From Methanobacteriaceae archaeon (GTDB taxonomy: Archaea; Methanobacteriota; Methanobacteria; Methanobacteriales; Methanobacteriaceae): a DNA stretch of 15,457 bases. The stretch spans positions 1 to 15,457 of the forward strand of contig WOYJ01000175.1 of assembly GCA_011620845.1 (NCBI GenBank). Reading direction: 5' to 3'. The notes below the pieces were generated by a model, which saw only the letters and a list, made by a program, of their open reading frames with translations, was not told where the DNA came from and made no database searches. A program made the translations under genes and the position numbers. Within the stretch, counting starts at the first letter, position 1. Every line of letters begins with the position of its first letter. Shown in pieces: positions 1-7,238 of the stretch.

Positions 1-5
1 GGGAT

Positions 6-62
6 AAAAAAAGAATTTATCAAAATAAGAAAGGGAAATATGAAAAGTTACAAGAAACTTTT
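6..62 (-). terminator. Probable terminator of the lysine/aromatic operon, after asd
   Basis: Read on the minus strand just after the asd stop codon, a 7-bp inverted repeat (AAAAGTT at 43-49, AACTTTT at 56-62, 6-base loop) is followed by a T-rich stretch that ends in seven T (plus-strand A run at 6-12). Archaeal transcription ends mainly on T-tracts, so this is a sensible end for the long minus-strand operon. The stem is all A/T except one pair and the distal T run is about 30 bases away, so the exact end point is uncertain. Confidence 0.45.
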
Positions 63-74
63 ACAAACTTTTAC
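55..74. repeat. Perfect 10-bp tandem duplication at the asd 3' end
   Basis: The sequence AAACTTTTAC occurs twice back to back (55-64 and 65-74). The second copy contains the asd stop codon (71-73) and the first forms one arm of the terminator hairpin. It is probably a slippage product. Confidence 0.6.
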
Positions 75-1117
75 ATTATCTCATTAATCAATTCTGCATT
101 GAGTATAGAAGCACCAGCCGCTCCCCTGATGGTGTTATGTCCTACCAGAACATATTTAAGGCTGTTTTTGAATGCTTCGTCTTTACGGATCCTTCCCACA
201 GTAACTGCCATCCCCTTTTCGGCGTTTCTATCCATACGTGGTTGGGGTCTGTTATCTTCTTCTCTGATTATGATTGGTGGTTGTGGTGCAGAGAAGAGGT
301 CCAGTTTCTGGGGAAGTCCCTGGAATTTCTGTAGGGATTTTTTCACATCATCCACTACAAAATCGTCGGCAAACTCGATGAACACTGCCTCGGTATGCCC
401 GTCCAGGACAGCGACCCGGTGGCAGGAGGTGCTTACACCGAAGGTAGCGGGAATCAAGACTCCATCTTCCAGGTCTCCCAGGAGCTCCAGGGTTTCGGTT
501 TCCATCTTCTCCTCCTCGCCGCCGATGAAGGGCACCAAGTTATCCACGATGGCCATGGAGGGTACACCGTCATAGCCTGCACCTGATACGGCCTGCATGG
601 TGGAGACGTAAATCCTTTCAATGTCAAATTCATCGTATAAAGGTTTAAGGGTCATGGTGAGGGCGATGGTGGAACAGTTGGGATTGGTCACGATGAATCC
701 GTCCCATCCCCGGTTTTTCTGCTGGATTTCCACTAGTTCCAGGTGCTCCGGGTTCACCTCGGGGATGACCAGGGGCACATCCGATTCCATACGCATGGCA
801 GCCGCATTGGAGGCCACTTTCATACCGGCCTCTGCAAATCTGGGCTCCACATTTAAAGCTATATCTGCAGGCAATGCAGAAAATACAATCTCAACATCCT
901 TTACCTCAGCAGGGTCAGTGTCCACTACTTTGATGTCCCTGGCGACTTCTGGAATTTTACTGTCCAGATACCAGGTCACGGCGTCTTCATATCTTTTTCC
1001 TGCGGATCTCTTTGAGGCGGTAAGTGCAGTTATCTCGAAATTGGGGTGATCCCCCAATAATTCAATAAAACGCTGACCTACCATTCCGGTTGCTCCAAGT
1101 ACTCCTACATTTACCAT
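71..1117 (-). CDS. asd: Aspartate-semialdehyde dehydrogenase
   Basis: Reduces aspartyl-4-phosphate to aspartate 4-semialdehyde with NADPH, the shared step to lysine, threonine and methionine; in many methanogens the product also feeds aromatic synthesis. The 348-residue protein is full length for the archaeal family. The N-terminal Rossmann fold has the GATGMVG nucleotide-binding loop at residues 8-14. The catalytic cysteine is C148 in NPNCS, and H241 in the DGHT motif is the probable acid/base histidine. The C-terminal part carries the conserved NRPQPRMDR stretch. The start is fixed by an AGGAG site at 1126-1130, which lies in the 14-base gap behind the upstream nuclease gene. It is the last gene of the minus-strand operon. 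Unlike its upstream neighbour it has ordinary GC content (34 of 60 bases in the line 421-480). Confidence 0.97.
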   Translation of the reverse strand: MVNVGVLGATGMVGQRFIELLGDHPNFEITALTASKRSAGKRYEDAVTWYLDSKIPEVARDIKVVDTDPAEVKDVEIVFSALPADIALNVEPRFAEAGMKVASNAAAMRMESDVPLVIPEVNPEHLELVEIQQKNRGWDGFIVTNPNCSTIALTMTLKPLYDEFDIERIYVSTMQAVSGAGYDGVPSMAIVDNLVPFIGGEEEKMETETLELLGDLEDGVLIPATFGVSTSCHRVAVLDGHTEAVFIEFADDFVVDDVKKSLQKFQGLPQKLDLFSAPQPPIIIREEDNRPQPRMDRNAEKGMAVTVGRIRKDEAFKNSLKYVLVGHNTIRGAAGASILNAELINEIM

Positions 1118-1131
1118 TTTACTCTCTCCTA

Positions 1132-2295
1132 CTATTTTCTAATTTCTCCATTTTTTTGTAGAGCCATTCTAATGTTACCGTTATATTCTTTAGTATAAGC
1201 ATTTATAATTTCTATATCTTTTCCTACTTTTAATTGATACTTTGGAGTATCTTCCCATAATTCAAAAACTATTTTGCCACTTTCATCCTGAAGTTCTATC
1301 AAAGTAAGATATTTTGCACCGTATTTAGTTTCTAACTTAAAGGGGTTATTAATATTAGTTACTACGGCGTTAAGAGAAATATATTTTAATCCAGGTTTTA
1401 AATTAGATATCTTTGATTTTTTACTGGTAAATTGTTCTTTAATTTTTGTTTTAAATGAAGAATTGAGAGTTACCTGAAATTCATCCAAATAGTCTGTGTG
1501 AATATTTCCCCTTATAAATACTTCATCTCCAATTTTTTTATTTTTAAAGGTATATCCGTCATTTGATATACTTATAGTGATATCTTTTCTATTTTTACCT
1601 GTAATATACACTTTATTTTTGTCTAAATATGCTATTATTCCTTTGAATGAAATTTCATCATTTTCTACATAAATTGCTTCTTGTTTCGCGATTTTCCAGA
1701 AATCATTTTTATATTTTTGGAAAATCCCAGAAAGATTATAAGACTTGCAGGAGACTACGTATTTACTGTTTTTGTAGTCTTTAGAACCTTCATGATGCCA
1801 AATTTTGCTAAAAAATTCAGAAGCTTCTTCAACTGCTTGTTTATCCGTAGTGTAAATATTAGATTCTATCTGAGGAATACCTTCATAATCTCTAGATGAT
1901 CCCAGCCCACTTCCAGTAAGATTAGAAGAGCCGGCTATTAATTCATTCCCATCGATAATTATCATTTTAGAATGAATATTGTTGTTATATTTTACGAACA
2001 TCTGTCCGTTTAAAATGTCCATCCATTTTTCTATATCATCGAGTTGTTGAATACGGTTAAAAACATCTTCTTTTAAGAGTTTAGTGATTAAATAAAGTTC
2101 TAAATCAGGGTTGTTGGTTAATGCATTTTCTAAAGGGATAACCAATTCTTCACCAAGAGTTATCCAGGGACAAACAATGAATATGTGGCTTTGAGCGTTG
2201 CTTAACATCTCATTTATCTTTCTGAGAAAGGAACGGTCCTCCTTTAAGAATGTTGGATAAAATTCGGTTACCGCATTTTTGTTGTCAAACAACAT
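1132..2295 (-). CDS. Phospholipase-D-type (HKD) nuclease with C-terminal RPA-like OB-fold domain
   Basis: A 387-residue soluble protein with no signal peptide or membrane segment. Residues about 20-170 form a PLD/Nuc-type domain with one complete HKD motif: H108, K110, D115 and GSSN at 122-125. Single-HKD enzymes of the Nuc and BfiI kind form the active site as a dimer, so nuclease activity is more likely than lipase activity. Residues about 300-387 look like an OB fold of the archaeal RPA type: a beta-strand pattern with ESGKIVFELW at 338-347, then a KVGKDIEI strand. Residues about 215-285 (GDEVFIRGNI at 257-266) may be a second OB fold. A GAGGTAA site precedes the start. It lies 27 bases after dapB and 14 before asd, so it is probably co-transcribed with biosynthetic genes it has no metabolic link to. 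It is much more AT-rich than its neighbours (11 of 60 G+C in the line 1561-1620), which suggests recent transfer. The substrate is unknown; DNA repair or defence are possibilities. Confidence 0.85.
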   Translation of the reverse strand: MLFDNKNAVTEFYPTFLKEDRSFLRKINEMLSNAQSHIFIVCPWITLGEELVIPLENALTNNPDLELYLITKLLKEDVFNRIQQLDDIEKWMDILNGQMFVKYNNNIHSKMIIIDGNELIAGSSNLTGSGLGSSRDYEGIPQIESNIYTTDKQAVEEASEFFSKIWHHEGSKDYKNSKYVVSCKSYNLSGIFQKYKNDFWKIAKQEAIYVENDEISFKGIIAYLDKNKVYITGKNRKDITISISNDGYTFKNKKIGDEVFIRGNIHTDYLDEFQVTLNSSFKTKIKEQFTSKKSKISNLKPGLKYISLNAVVTNINNPFKLETKYGAKYLTLIELQDESGKIVFELWEDTPKYQLKVGKDIEIINAYTKEYNGNIRMALQKNGEIRK

Positions 2296-2322
2296 AAGTT
2301 ACCTCAAGAAGTTAGAATAAAG

Positions 2323-3144
2323 TTATTTCAAACCTAAAACATCACCCATATCACTTATCTTTCCCTTAGGGGCGGTTGGAATGTATCTTATCGCCTTGAT
2401 TACCCCGTTTACAAAGGCTTGTCTGCTGCTTGCCCGGTGGATGATCTCCAGTCGTTCCCCGTCACCGGCAAACAGGACGGTGTGGTCGCCTACGATGTCC
2501 CCTCCACGCACGGCGTGCATACCTATCTCATCAGGGGTTCTCTCACCGATCTGGCCTTTTCTTCCATAAACTCCTACTTCACAGGTGTCTCTTCCCAGTT
2601 GGTGGGCTATGATCTCATAGGCCTGGACGGCTGTCCCGGAGGGGGCGTCTTGCTTGTGTTTATGGTGGGCTTCGATGATCTCCACATCGAAATCGGACAG
2701 GATGGGGGCCAGATCCTTTAATACTTTAAAGAACACGTTTACTCCCACAGCCATGTTGGGGGCTATGACTGCTTTTATTTTATTTTCCTCTATGACCTTG
2801 TTTATCCCGTTGAGTTGTTCGTCTGAAAAGCCGGTGGTTCCCACCACCAGGTTAACCCCGCATTCTGAGGTTGTTTTAATGGTTTCCACTGCAGCATCTG
2901 CTATGGTAAAGTCTACCAGCACATCTGGTTTTATCTCCAGTAAAACTTCCCTAAGATTATCTGCTGGAGTGATCTCCACTCCAATGGTACCGGCACCTAT
3001 AGTTTCACCAGCATCTTTACCTGCTAGTGGCGTGTTTGGGGCTTCAATTGCAGCTACTAACTGCATATCCTCCTGTTGTAGGATGTTTTTAATGATCTTT
3101 GAACCCATCCTACCGCTGGCACCGGTTACTGCCACTTTAATCAT
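2323..3144 (-). CDS. dapB: 4-hydroxy-tetrahydrodipicolinate reductase
   Basis: Second lysine-branch enzyme: reduces the DapA product to tetrahydrodipicolinate with NAD(P)H. The 273 residues match the usual length. The N terminus has the nucleotide-binding loop GASGRMG at 8-14, followed by VGTTG at 101-105. The family signature AHHKHKQDAPSGTA at 159-172 holds the catalytic H160/H161 and K164. The C-terminal half returns to the dinucleotide-binding fold. A strong AAGGAG site at 3155-3160 precedes the ATG by about ten bases. A 110-base gap with nested inverted repeats separates it from dapA upstream, the widest gap inside the operon, so partial termination there could lower dapB relative to dapA. 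Confidence 0.97.
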   Translation of the reverse strand: MIKVAVTGASGRMGSKIIKNILQQEDMQLVAAIEAPNTPLAGKDAGETIGAGTIGVEITPADNLREVLLEIKPDVLVDFTIADAAVETIKTTSECGVNLVVGTTGFSDEQLNGINKVIEENKIKAVIAPNMAVGVNVFFKVLKDLAPILSDFDVEIIEAHHKHKQDAPSGTAVQAYEIIAHQLGRDTCEVGVYGRKGQIGERTPDEIGMHAVRGGDIVGDHTVLFAGDGERLEIIHRASSRQAFVNGVIKAIRYIPTAPKGKISDMGDVLGLK

Positions 3145-3183
3145 TTATTTGCATCTCCTTCGTTTAAATTAAATAAAAAAAAT

Positions 3184-3255
3184 AGTGGTTAAAAGATTTC
3201 CCTAAAAAAATGAGTATTAAGGAATGGATTAATCCTTAATGAGTTTTAAACCACT
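3184..3255 (-). terminator. Nested inverted repeats and T-tract between dapA and dapB (possible attenuator)
   Basis: Read on the minus strand after the dapA stop, an outer stem pairs AGTGGTTTAAA (3245-3255) with its near-complement at 3184-3194, with one mismatch. Inside it is a perfect 7-bp stem, ATTAAGG/CCTTAAT (3234-3240 with 3216-3222), whose loop contains most of the palindrome GGATTAATCC at 3226-3235. Seven T follow the inner stem (A run at 3204-3210). The inner stem plus T-run resembles an intrinsic terminator inside the operon. The outer arm overlaps the dapA stop codon. The function is inferred; no known riboswitch class was recognised. Confidence 0.4.
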
Positions 3256-4148
3256 TAGATAAGTTTTAGATCCTGAAGAACCTTTTTCAACTGTTCCCTG
3301 TTTTCCTCTTTTAAAGGTGCCAGGGGCATCCTTACATGGCCGGCTGGTCTGCCCATCATATTCAGTGATTCTTTAGCAGGTACCGGGTTGGATTCAACGA
3401 ACAACACCTTCATCAGGTCGTATAACTCATAATGGAGTTCTTCTGCCTTCACGTAGTCGCCTTTAAGGGCGTATCTTACCATATCACCCATCCTCTGGGG
3501 ATCCACGTTGGCCACGACACTGATCACCCCTTTAGCTCCCATGGATATCATGGGGAGGGTCAGGTTGTCGTTTCCACTGATCACACGGAAGTCGTCTCTG
3601 TTTCCCAGTTCTTCCATTTTCTTCTCTATCTGGGATACCTTGTCTAGGTCAGGGCTGGCTTCTTTGATGGCTATTACGTTGTCTAATTGGGATACTTTGC
3701 CGATGGTCTCCACGTCGATGTCTGTCCCGGTCCGTGAGGGCACGTTATAAACGATTATAGGGATATCTGTTGTTTCGGTGAGTAATTTGTAGTGTTCGTA
3801 GAGTCCGTGTGGTTGGGGCTTGTTGTAGTAGGGAGTTATCACTAATGCTGCGTCTGCTCCGGCGGTTTCAGCGTACTTCACCAGTCCCAGGGATTCCTTT
3901 GATGAGTTGCTTCCTGCTCCGGCTATGGCCTTCACCTTACCTGCTACTTCATCCACCAGGATGTCCATAATCTTCCTCTGTTCCAGATGAGTTATGGTGG
4001 CTGATTCGCCGGTGGTTCCAGCGGCCAGTACACCTTCTACGCCTCTATCTATCAGATAGTTTATGTTTTCCCGCATGCCTGCCTGGTCTACCTCATCCTC
4101 TGAGTTGAAGGGGGTGACCATGGCGACTATTGTACCTTCTAGTTTCAT
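3255..4148 (-). CDS. dapA: 4-hydroxy-tetrahydrodipicolinate synthase
   Basis: Condenses pyruvate with aspartate semialdehyde, the entry step of the lysine branch. The 297-residue TIM barrel is typical in size. The Schiff-base lysine is K162 in the IAIKEAS stretch. GTTGES at 44-49 binds the pyruvate carboxylate, Y134 in VYNVPSRTG is the catalytic tyrosine, Y107/Y108 belong to the proton relay, and R139 binds substrate. The start overlaps the lysC stop by four bases (ATGA), indicating translational coupling, and an AAGGAG site lies in the lysC 3' end at 4158-4163. The upstream neighbour lysC and the last gene asd supply its substrate. Confidence 0.97.
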   Translation of the reverse strand: MKLEGTIVAMVTPFNSEDEVDQAGMRENINYLIDRGVEGVLAAGTTGESATITHLEQRKIMDILVDEVAGKVKAIAGAGSNSSKESLGLVKYAETAGADAALVITPYYNKPQPHGLYEHYKLLTETTDIPIIVYNVPSRTGTDIDVETIGKVSQLDNVIAIKEASPDLDKVSQIEKKMEELGNRDDFRVISGNDNLTLPMISMGAKGVISVVANVDPQRMGDMVRYALKGDYVKAEELHYELYDLMKVLFVESNPVPAKESLNMMGRPAGHVRMPLAPLKEENREQLKKVLQDLKLI

Positions 4149-5365
4149 TCCAAGACACTCCTTACCATTTCATAAGCTTTCTTACCATCATTCCATTCTA
4201 CAAATATCACTACAGAAGTTTGACTCGAAGAGATCTCCACGATGTTGATATTACTTTTACGCAGAGGTTCTGTTATTTTAGTTATAATACCCGGGGTATC
4301 AATAAAATCCTGACTGGCCACGGTGAGCATGGCTATTTCCCTGTCCAGGGAGAGGGAGCTTAGAAATTTATTTTCCACAACCACATCGTGTAATATTTTA
4401 TGAGCTTCATCCGCCGCTGATTTATCTATAAACAGGGTCACACTATTCTGGCCGGTGGATATACCGTATATGTTTATATCGTTTCTGGCCAGTGCATCGG
4501 TAAGGGCCGATAGTACGCCTGGTTTGGTTAATATTTCCTCACCCACCACTGCCAGGACTGAAATGGGGTCCTCGTTTAAGGTTGTGGTTTTTAATCTTTC
4601 ATTTTTTGAGGGGCCTATTATCTCCGTTCCAATGGCGGAAAGGTCTCCGTGTTCAAAGCTGATTATCTTGGCATTTATGAGGGGGTCCTTGTATTTAAGG
4701 GCGTGGGGATGTAAAACTTGGGCTCCGTAGGTGGCCAGGTCCCTCATCTCCTCCACTGATATTTTATCCAGTTTCTTGGCGGTTTCGAGTTTGTTGGGGT
4801 CGGTGGACATAATACCACCCACATCAGTTACTATGATGACTTCCTTGGCCTTGAGGCAGTGCCCCAGGAGGAATGCGGTTATATCGCTACCACCCCTTCC
4901 CAGGGTGGTTACGTCGCCGTTTTTATCCTTTCCCAGGAAGCCGCAGAGCACGGGTATTATTCCCTGGTCCAGTAGATTTAAAAGTTCCTTGGAATTTTCT
5001 TCTGTGGCCTCAAAATCTACTTGGGCATTTAAATAGTTACTATCAGTAATGATTGGCCACCGGTCCATGTGGGGGTCCAGGTACTCGGATTTAACGCCTA
5101 ATGATTCTATGGTGGATGAAAATAATCTGACACTGGTAATTTCTCCCATGGATACTATGTCTGCCATCTGTTTTTCAGTGACTGATTCTCCAATGGAGTC
5201 TTCAACTACCTTAAGGATGTCGTCAGTGGTCTTGTTAATGGCGGACACTACAACCACCATCTTATTGCCCTTCATATACTCTTTTACCACTGATTCTGCC
5301 GCCAATTTTATTCTCCCCCCATTTCCAATGGAGGTTCCCCCGAATTTGGCCACGATTATTTCCAT
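4145..5365 (-). CDS. lysC: Aspartate kinase with two ACT domains
   Basis: Phosphorylates aspartate, the first committed step of the aspartate family. The 406-residue protein has the amino-acid-kinase domain at about 1-260, with KFGGTS at 7-12, GRGGSD at 156-161 and TDVGGIMSTDP at 180-190. Two ACT domains follow at about 265-330 and 343-402, each with the strand-loop pattern around PGVLSALTD and PGIITKITE. Tandem ACT domains of this type normally bind lysine or threonine as feedback inhibitors; which one acts here cannot be read from the sequence. An AAGGATGG site precedes the ATG. It overlaps dapA by four bases. The 68-base gap upstream carries two copies of an 11-bp repeat that might be a regulatory site. 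Confidence 0.96.
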   Translation of the reverse strand: MEIIVAKFGGTSIGNGGRIKLAAESVVKEYMKGNKMVVVVSAINKTTDDILKVVEDSIGESVTEKQMADIVSMGEITSVRLFSSTIESLGVKSEYLDPHMDRWPIITDSNYLNAQVDFEATEENSKELLNLLDQGIIPVLCGFLGKDKNGDVTTLGRGGSDITAFLLGHCLKAKEVIIVTDVGGIMSTDPNKLETAKKLDKISVEEMRDLATYGAQVLHPHALKYKDPLINAKIISFEHGDLSAIGTEIIGPSKNERLKTTTLNEDPISVLAVVGEEILTKPGVLSALTDALARNDINIYGISTGQNSVTLFIDKSAADEAHKILHDVVVENKFLSSLSLDREIAMLTVASQDFIDTPGIITKITEPLRKSNINIVEISSSQTSVVIFVEWNDGKKAYEMVRSVLE

Positions 5366-5387
5366 TTAAACCATCCTTTAACGTTTA

Positions 5388-5428
5388 AAATGTAAAATCC
5401 ATCTTAAATATTTTATTAAATGTAAAAT
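5388..5428. repeat. Two direct copies of an 11-bp AT-rich element upstream of lysC
   Basis: AAATGTAAAAT occurs at 5388-5398 and again at 5418-5428, exactly 30 bases apart (about three helical turns), in the gap between rps17e and lysC. An AAATATTTAA stretch lies between the copies. The same-face spacing would suit a dimeric or tetrameric repressor, but AT-rich intergenic DNA can give such pairs by chance. Confidence 0.4.
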
Positions 5429-5433
5429 AGATG

Positions 5434-5622
5434 TTAGGAGCGCTGTCTAACCATTCTGGTTATGTACCCTGCTATTTTATTCCGCAGGTGTTTGGTGCTT
5501 ACTGAGGAGTATTCTTCCACTAGTTTTTTGTTTTCCTCGAAGTCAGTTGTGAATTTACCGTTGTAAGTTTCAATTAATTCTTTAGCTATTCTTTTTACGA
5601 ATGATGTTCTGATATTTCCCAT
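5434..5622 (-). CDS. rps17e: 30S ribosomal protein S17e
   Basis: Small-subunit ribosomal protein found in archaea and eukaryotes but not in bacteria. The 62-residue basic protein matches the short archaeal form. It starts with the family N terminus MGNIRTSFVKRIAKEL, continues with the helix around ELIETYNGKFTTDFEENK, and ends in a basic helix (KIAGYITRMVRQRS). The ribosome binding site AAGGAGG (5631-5637) is the strongest in this operon and overlaps the last arginine codons of the chorismate mutase gene, whose stop is only five bases upstream. A ribosomal protein in the middle of an amino-acid operon is unusual but seems to be the normal arrangement in this order. Confidence 0.95.
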   Translation of the reverse strand: MGNIRTSFVKRIAKELIETYNGKFTTDFEENKKLVEEYSSVSTKHLRNKIAGYITRMVRQRS

Positions 5623-5627
5623 GTTAT

Positions 5628-5921
5628 TTACCTCCTTAGGATTCTTTCTTGTTCAGATTTGTTTAACTTCATCAATATTTCCATTATTTCTAAAAGACTG
5701 ATTTCATCAATATCATTTTCTTTAGCTAACTTTTTAATCTTTCTCTGGATATAATCTTCCCTTTCGGTGTTTTCAATATCCGTATTAAGCACTTTTTTGG
5801 CGGTGCCAATATCCTTCGCCAGAGAAGTTCTCTCCAGGATCAGATCTATGATCTGGTTGTCGATCTGGTCAATTTTATCCCGGGAGCTTGTAAGCAGTTC
5901 CAGTGCTTCCTCTCTATTCAC
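5628..5921 (-). CDS. aroQ: Chorismate mutase (AroQ type)
   Basis: Rearranges chorismate to prephenate on the way to phenylalanine and tyrosine. The small all-helical protein has the AroQ pattern; numbered from the preferred start these are R14, R31, K42, R54 and E55, which correspond to the active-site residues R11, R28, K39, R51 and E52 of the E. coli domain. Start choice: the open frame can begin at a TTG (5925-5927), but the AGGTGA site (5928-5933) would then touch the codon. An in-frame GTG at 5919-5921 sits six bases behind this site, so I prefer GTG and a 97-residue protein beginning MNREEALELL. The 5' end overlaps the end of the shikimate kinase gene by eight bases, suggesting translational coupling. 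It is a stand-alone mutase with no prephenate dehydratase or dehydrogenase fused. Confidence 0.92.
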   Translation of the reverse strand: MNREEALELLTSSRDKIDQIDNQIIDLILERTSLAKDIGTAKKVLNTDIENTEREDYIQRKIKKLAKENDIDEISLLEIMEILMKLNKSEQERILRR

Positions 5922-6795
5922 GTGCAATCACCTGAGTGCCCTGATTATCGACTTTGGTCTTGATAACCCTTCCAGGATAGGATTTCCATGTGTCTTCCAC
6001 ATTCCCGGAATTTTCCTCATCTGTAATGGCTACAAATGATGGGCCGGTTCCTGAAAGTCCTGCTGCAACAGCACCTGCTTCTAACGCATCCAGGGCAATG
6101 TCTGGATTGAAACGTAGGGCTGAGCAGTATAAAAGTCCGTTTAACGTGAGGGCTTGATGAATATTACCATTTAATACTTCCTTAAAAGCTAGTTTAACCC
6201 ATGGAGCTAAGAGTTTCATCCGGGCCACGTCAGCTTCTGCAGTGGGTGACTTTTTATCAGGCATATATATTAATATGTTTTGCATGTTCCATTTTTCATG
6301 TCTGATAATTTCCCGCTGGAAGTTATCGGTTACGCTGATTCCCCCGAAGTAAGAGGCACTGGCATCATCGAATGCTCCAGTAACGGTTACCCCCGCCTCC
6401 AGGGAAGAGTCAACAGCCAGGTTTAATATTCCCAGATCATTTAATCCAACGTTTACGGCATCGATTTCATATTCCTCCTCGAGAGCATGGGTTAAAGCCA
6501 TGGTAACTGCATTGGAAACAGCGCTGCTACTGGACAAGCCGGAAGCTACCGGTAAAGTTGATTCGGTCTTTATTTCTACCCTGCTTTCTACCTTGAACTT
6601 TTCCAGGACGCGTTTAGCGCATATTTCCATTAAAGTGGTGTTCACTTCCTGGTCAGTGCGGCAAGTTATCCCTTCACCTGATTTTAACTGGACTTCTGCA
6701 TCAACAAAGAGCTCGATCCCAAAGGCAGAGCCACATCCCGTGGATATGGCGTTTATTATAGTGGCAGAACCAGGAGATCTCACCTTAATTTTCAT
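5914..6795 (-). CDS. aroK: Shikimate kinase, archaeal GHMP-kinase type
   Basis: Phosphorylates shikimate with ATP in the chorismate pathway. It belongs to the GHMP kinase superfamily, unrelated to bacterial AroK. The 293 residues include the ATP-binding signature PVASGLSSSSA at 82-92, the GAFDDASASYFGG stretch at 140-152 with the likely catalytic aspartate, and the C-terminal glycine-rich motif GLSGTGPS at 246-253. The N terminus (RSPGSATIINAISTG) matches archaeal shikimate kinases rather than homoserine or mevalonate kinases. The ATG is preceded by AAGGTG at 6800-6805. It is the first gene of the minus-strand operon, with a TATA-like box about 70 bases upstream, and its end overlaps aroQ. 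Confidence 0.95.
   Translation of the reverse strand: MKIKVRSPGSATIINAISTGCGSAFGIELFVDAEVQLKSGEGITCRTDQEVNTTLMEICAKRVLEKFKVESRVEIKTESTLPVASGLSSSSAVSNAVTMALTHALEEEYEIDAVNVGLNDLGILNLAVDSSLEAGVTVTGAFDDASASYFGGISVTDNFQREIIRHEKWNMQNILIYMPDKKSPTAEADVARMKLLAPWVKLAFKEVLNGNIHQALTLNGLLYCSALRFNPDIALDALEAGAVAAGLSGTGPSFVAITDEENSGNVEDTWKSYPGRVIKTKVDNQGTQVIARE
5928..5933 (-). promoter_or_regulatory. Ribosome binding site that decides the aroQ start
   Basis: AGGTGA, read on the minus strand inside the shikimate kinase 3' end, matches the 16S rRNA tail. It directly abuts the TTG candidate but is six bases from the in-frame GTG, so it favours GTG at 5921. Confidence 0.6.
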
Positions 6796-6842
6796 TTTTC
6801 ACCTTATTTATTGAGTTAGAATTTTTTAACGTGACTATTGCT

Positions 6843-6942
6843 TATTTACCATAGAATTCGTATTTAAATTAATAAAACCTGTTATTTATTATTTATGGAA
6901 CAGGATGATTCTTTTTTATCATTGGTTTTTAAATGGTAAATA
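6843..6942. repeat. Split 10-bp inverted repeat flanking the operon promoter
   Basis: TATTTACCAT at 6843-6852 and its exact complement ATGGTAAATA at 6933-6942 lie 80 bases apart, one on each side of the TATA box at 6861-6870. They might be paired operator half-sites or a chance match in AT-rich DNA. Confidence 0.35.
6861..6870 (-). promoter_or_regulatory. TATA box of the shikimate kinase-to-asd operon
   Basis: On the minus strand AATTTAAATA (6861-6870) resembles an archaeal TATA box. Transcription would begin about 25 bases further, near 6838-6842, leaving a leader of roughly 45 bases with the AAGGTG site close to the ATG. No other TATA-like box in the region is better placed. Confidence 0.5.
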
Positions 6943-7238
6943 TTATTGGGATTTCTGGTTTAAAAAGTAGGTATTATTACGGACTGTTCGGTGGTAGAAA
7001 CATTTATTAGTAATTGAGAATAAGATGTATTTAAGTGAATTAAGATGGGTGAAACTTGAAAATGGGTTTATGGTTTTGCCATCTATAGTTGGAAATAGGC
7101 ACCTGTGTGCTCCAGTATCTATATTTTACATGCAAACTGACTTTAAAATCAGGGATACTGGAACATCGACGATTTTATTTGAGAATAAAAGTATTTCCTC
7201 AAATCATAGAAAGATAGGGATAACTCTCTCTTTCACCC

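Noticed and set aside
1132..2295. Phospholipase or cardiolipin synthase function for the HKD protein
   Set aside because: Only one HKD motif, no membrane segments, and C-terminal OB-like domains; a nuclease is more likely.
2654..3172. A 172-codon open frame antisense to dapB
   Set aside because: Lies fully opposite a well-supported gene, low-complexity composition rich in S, T and P; a shadow frame.
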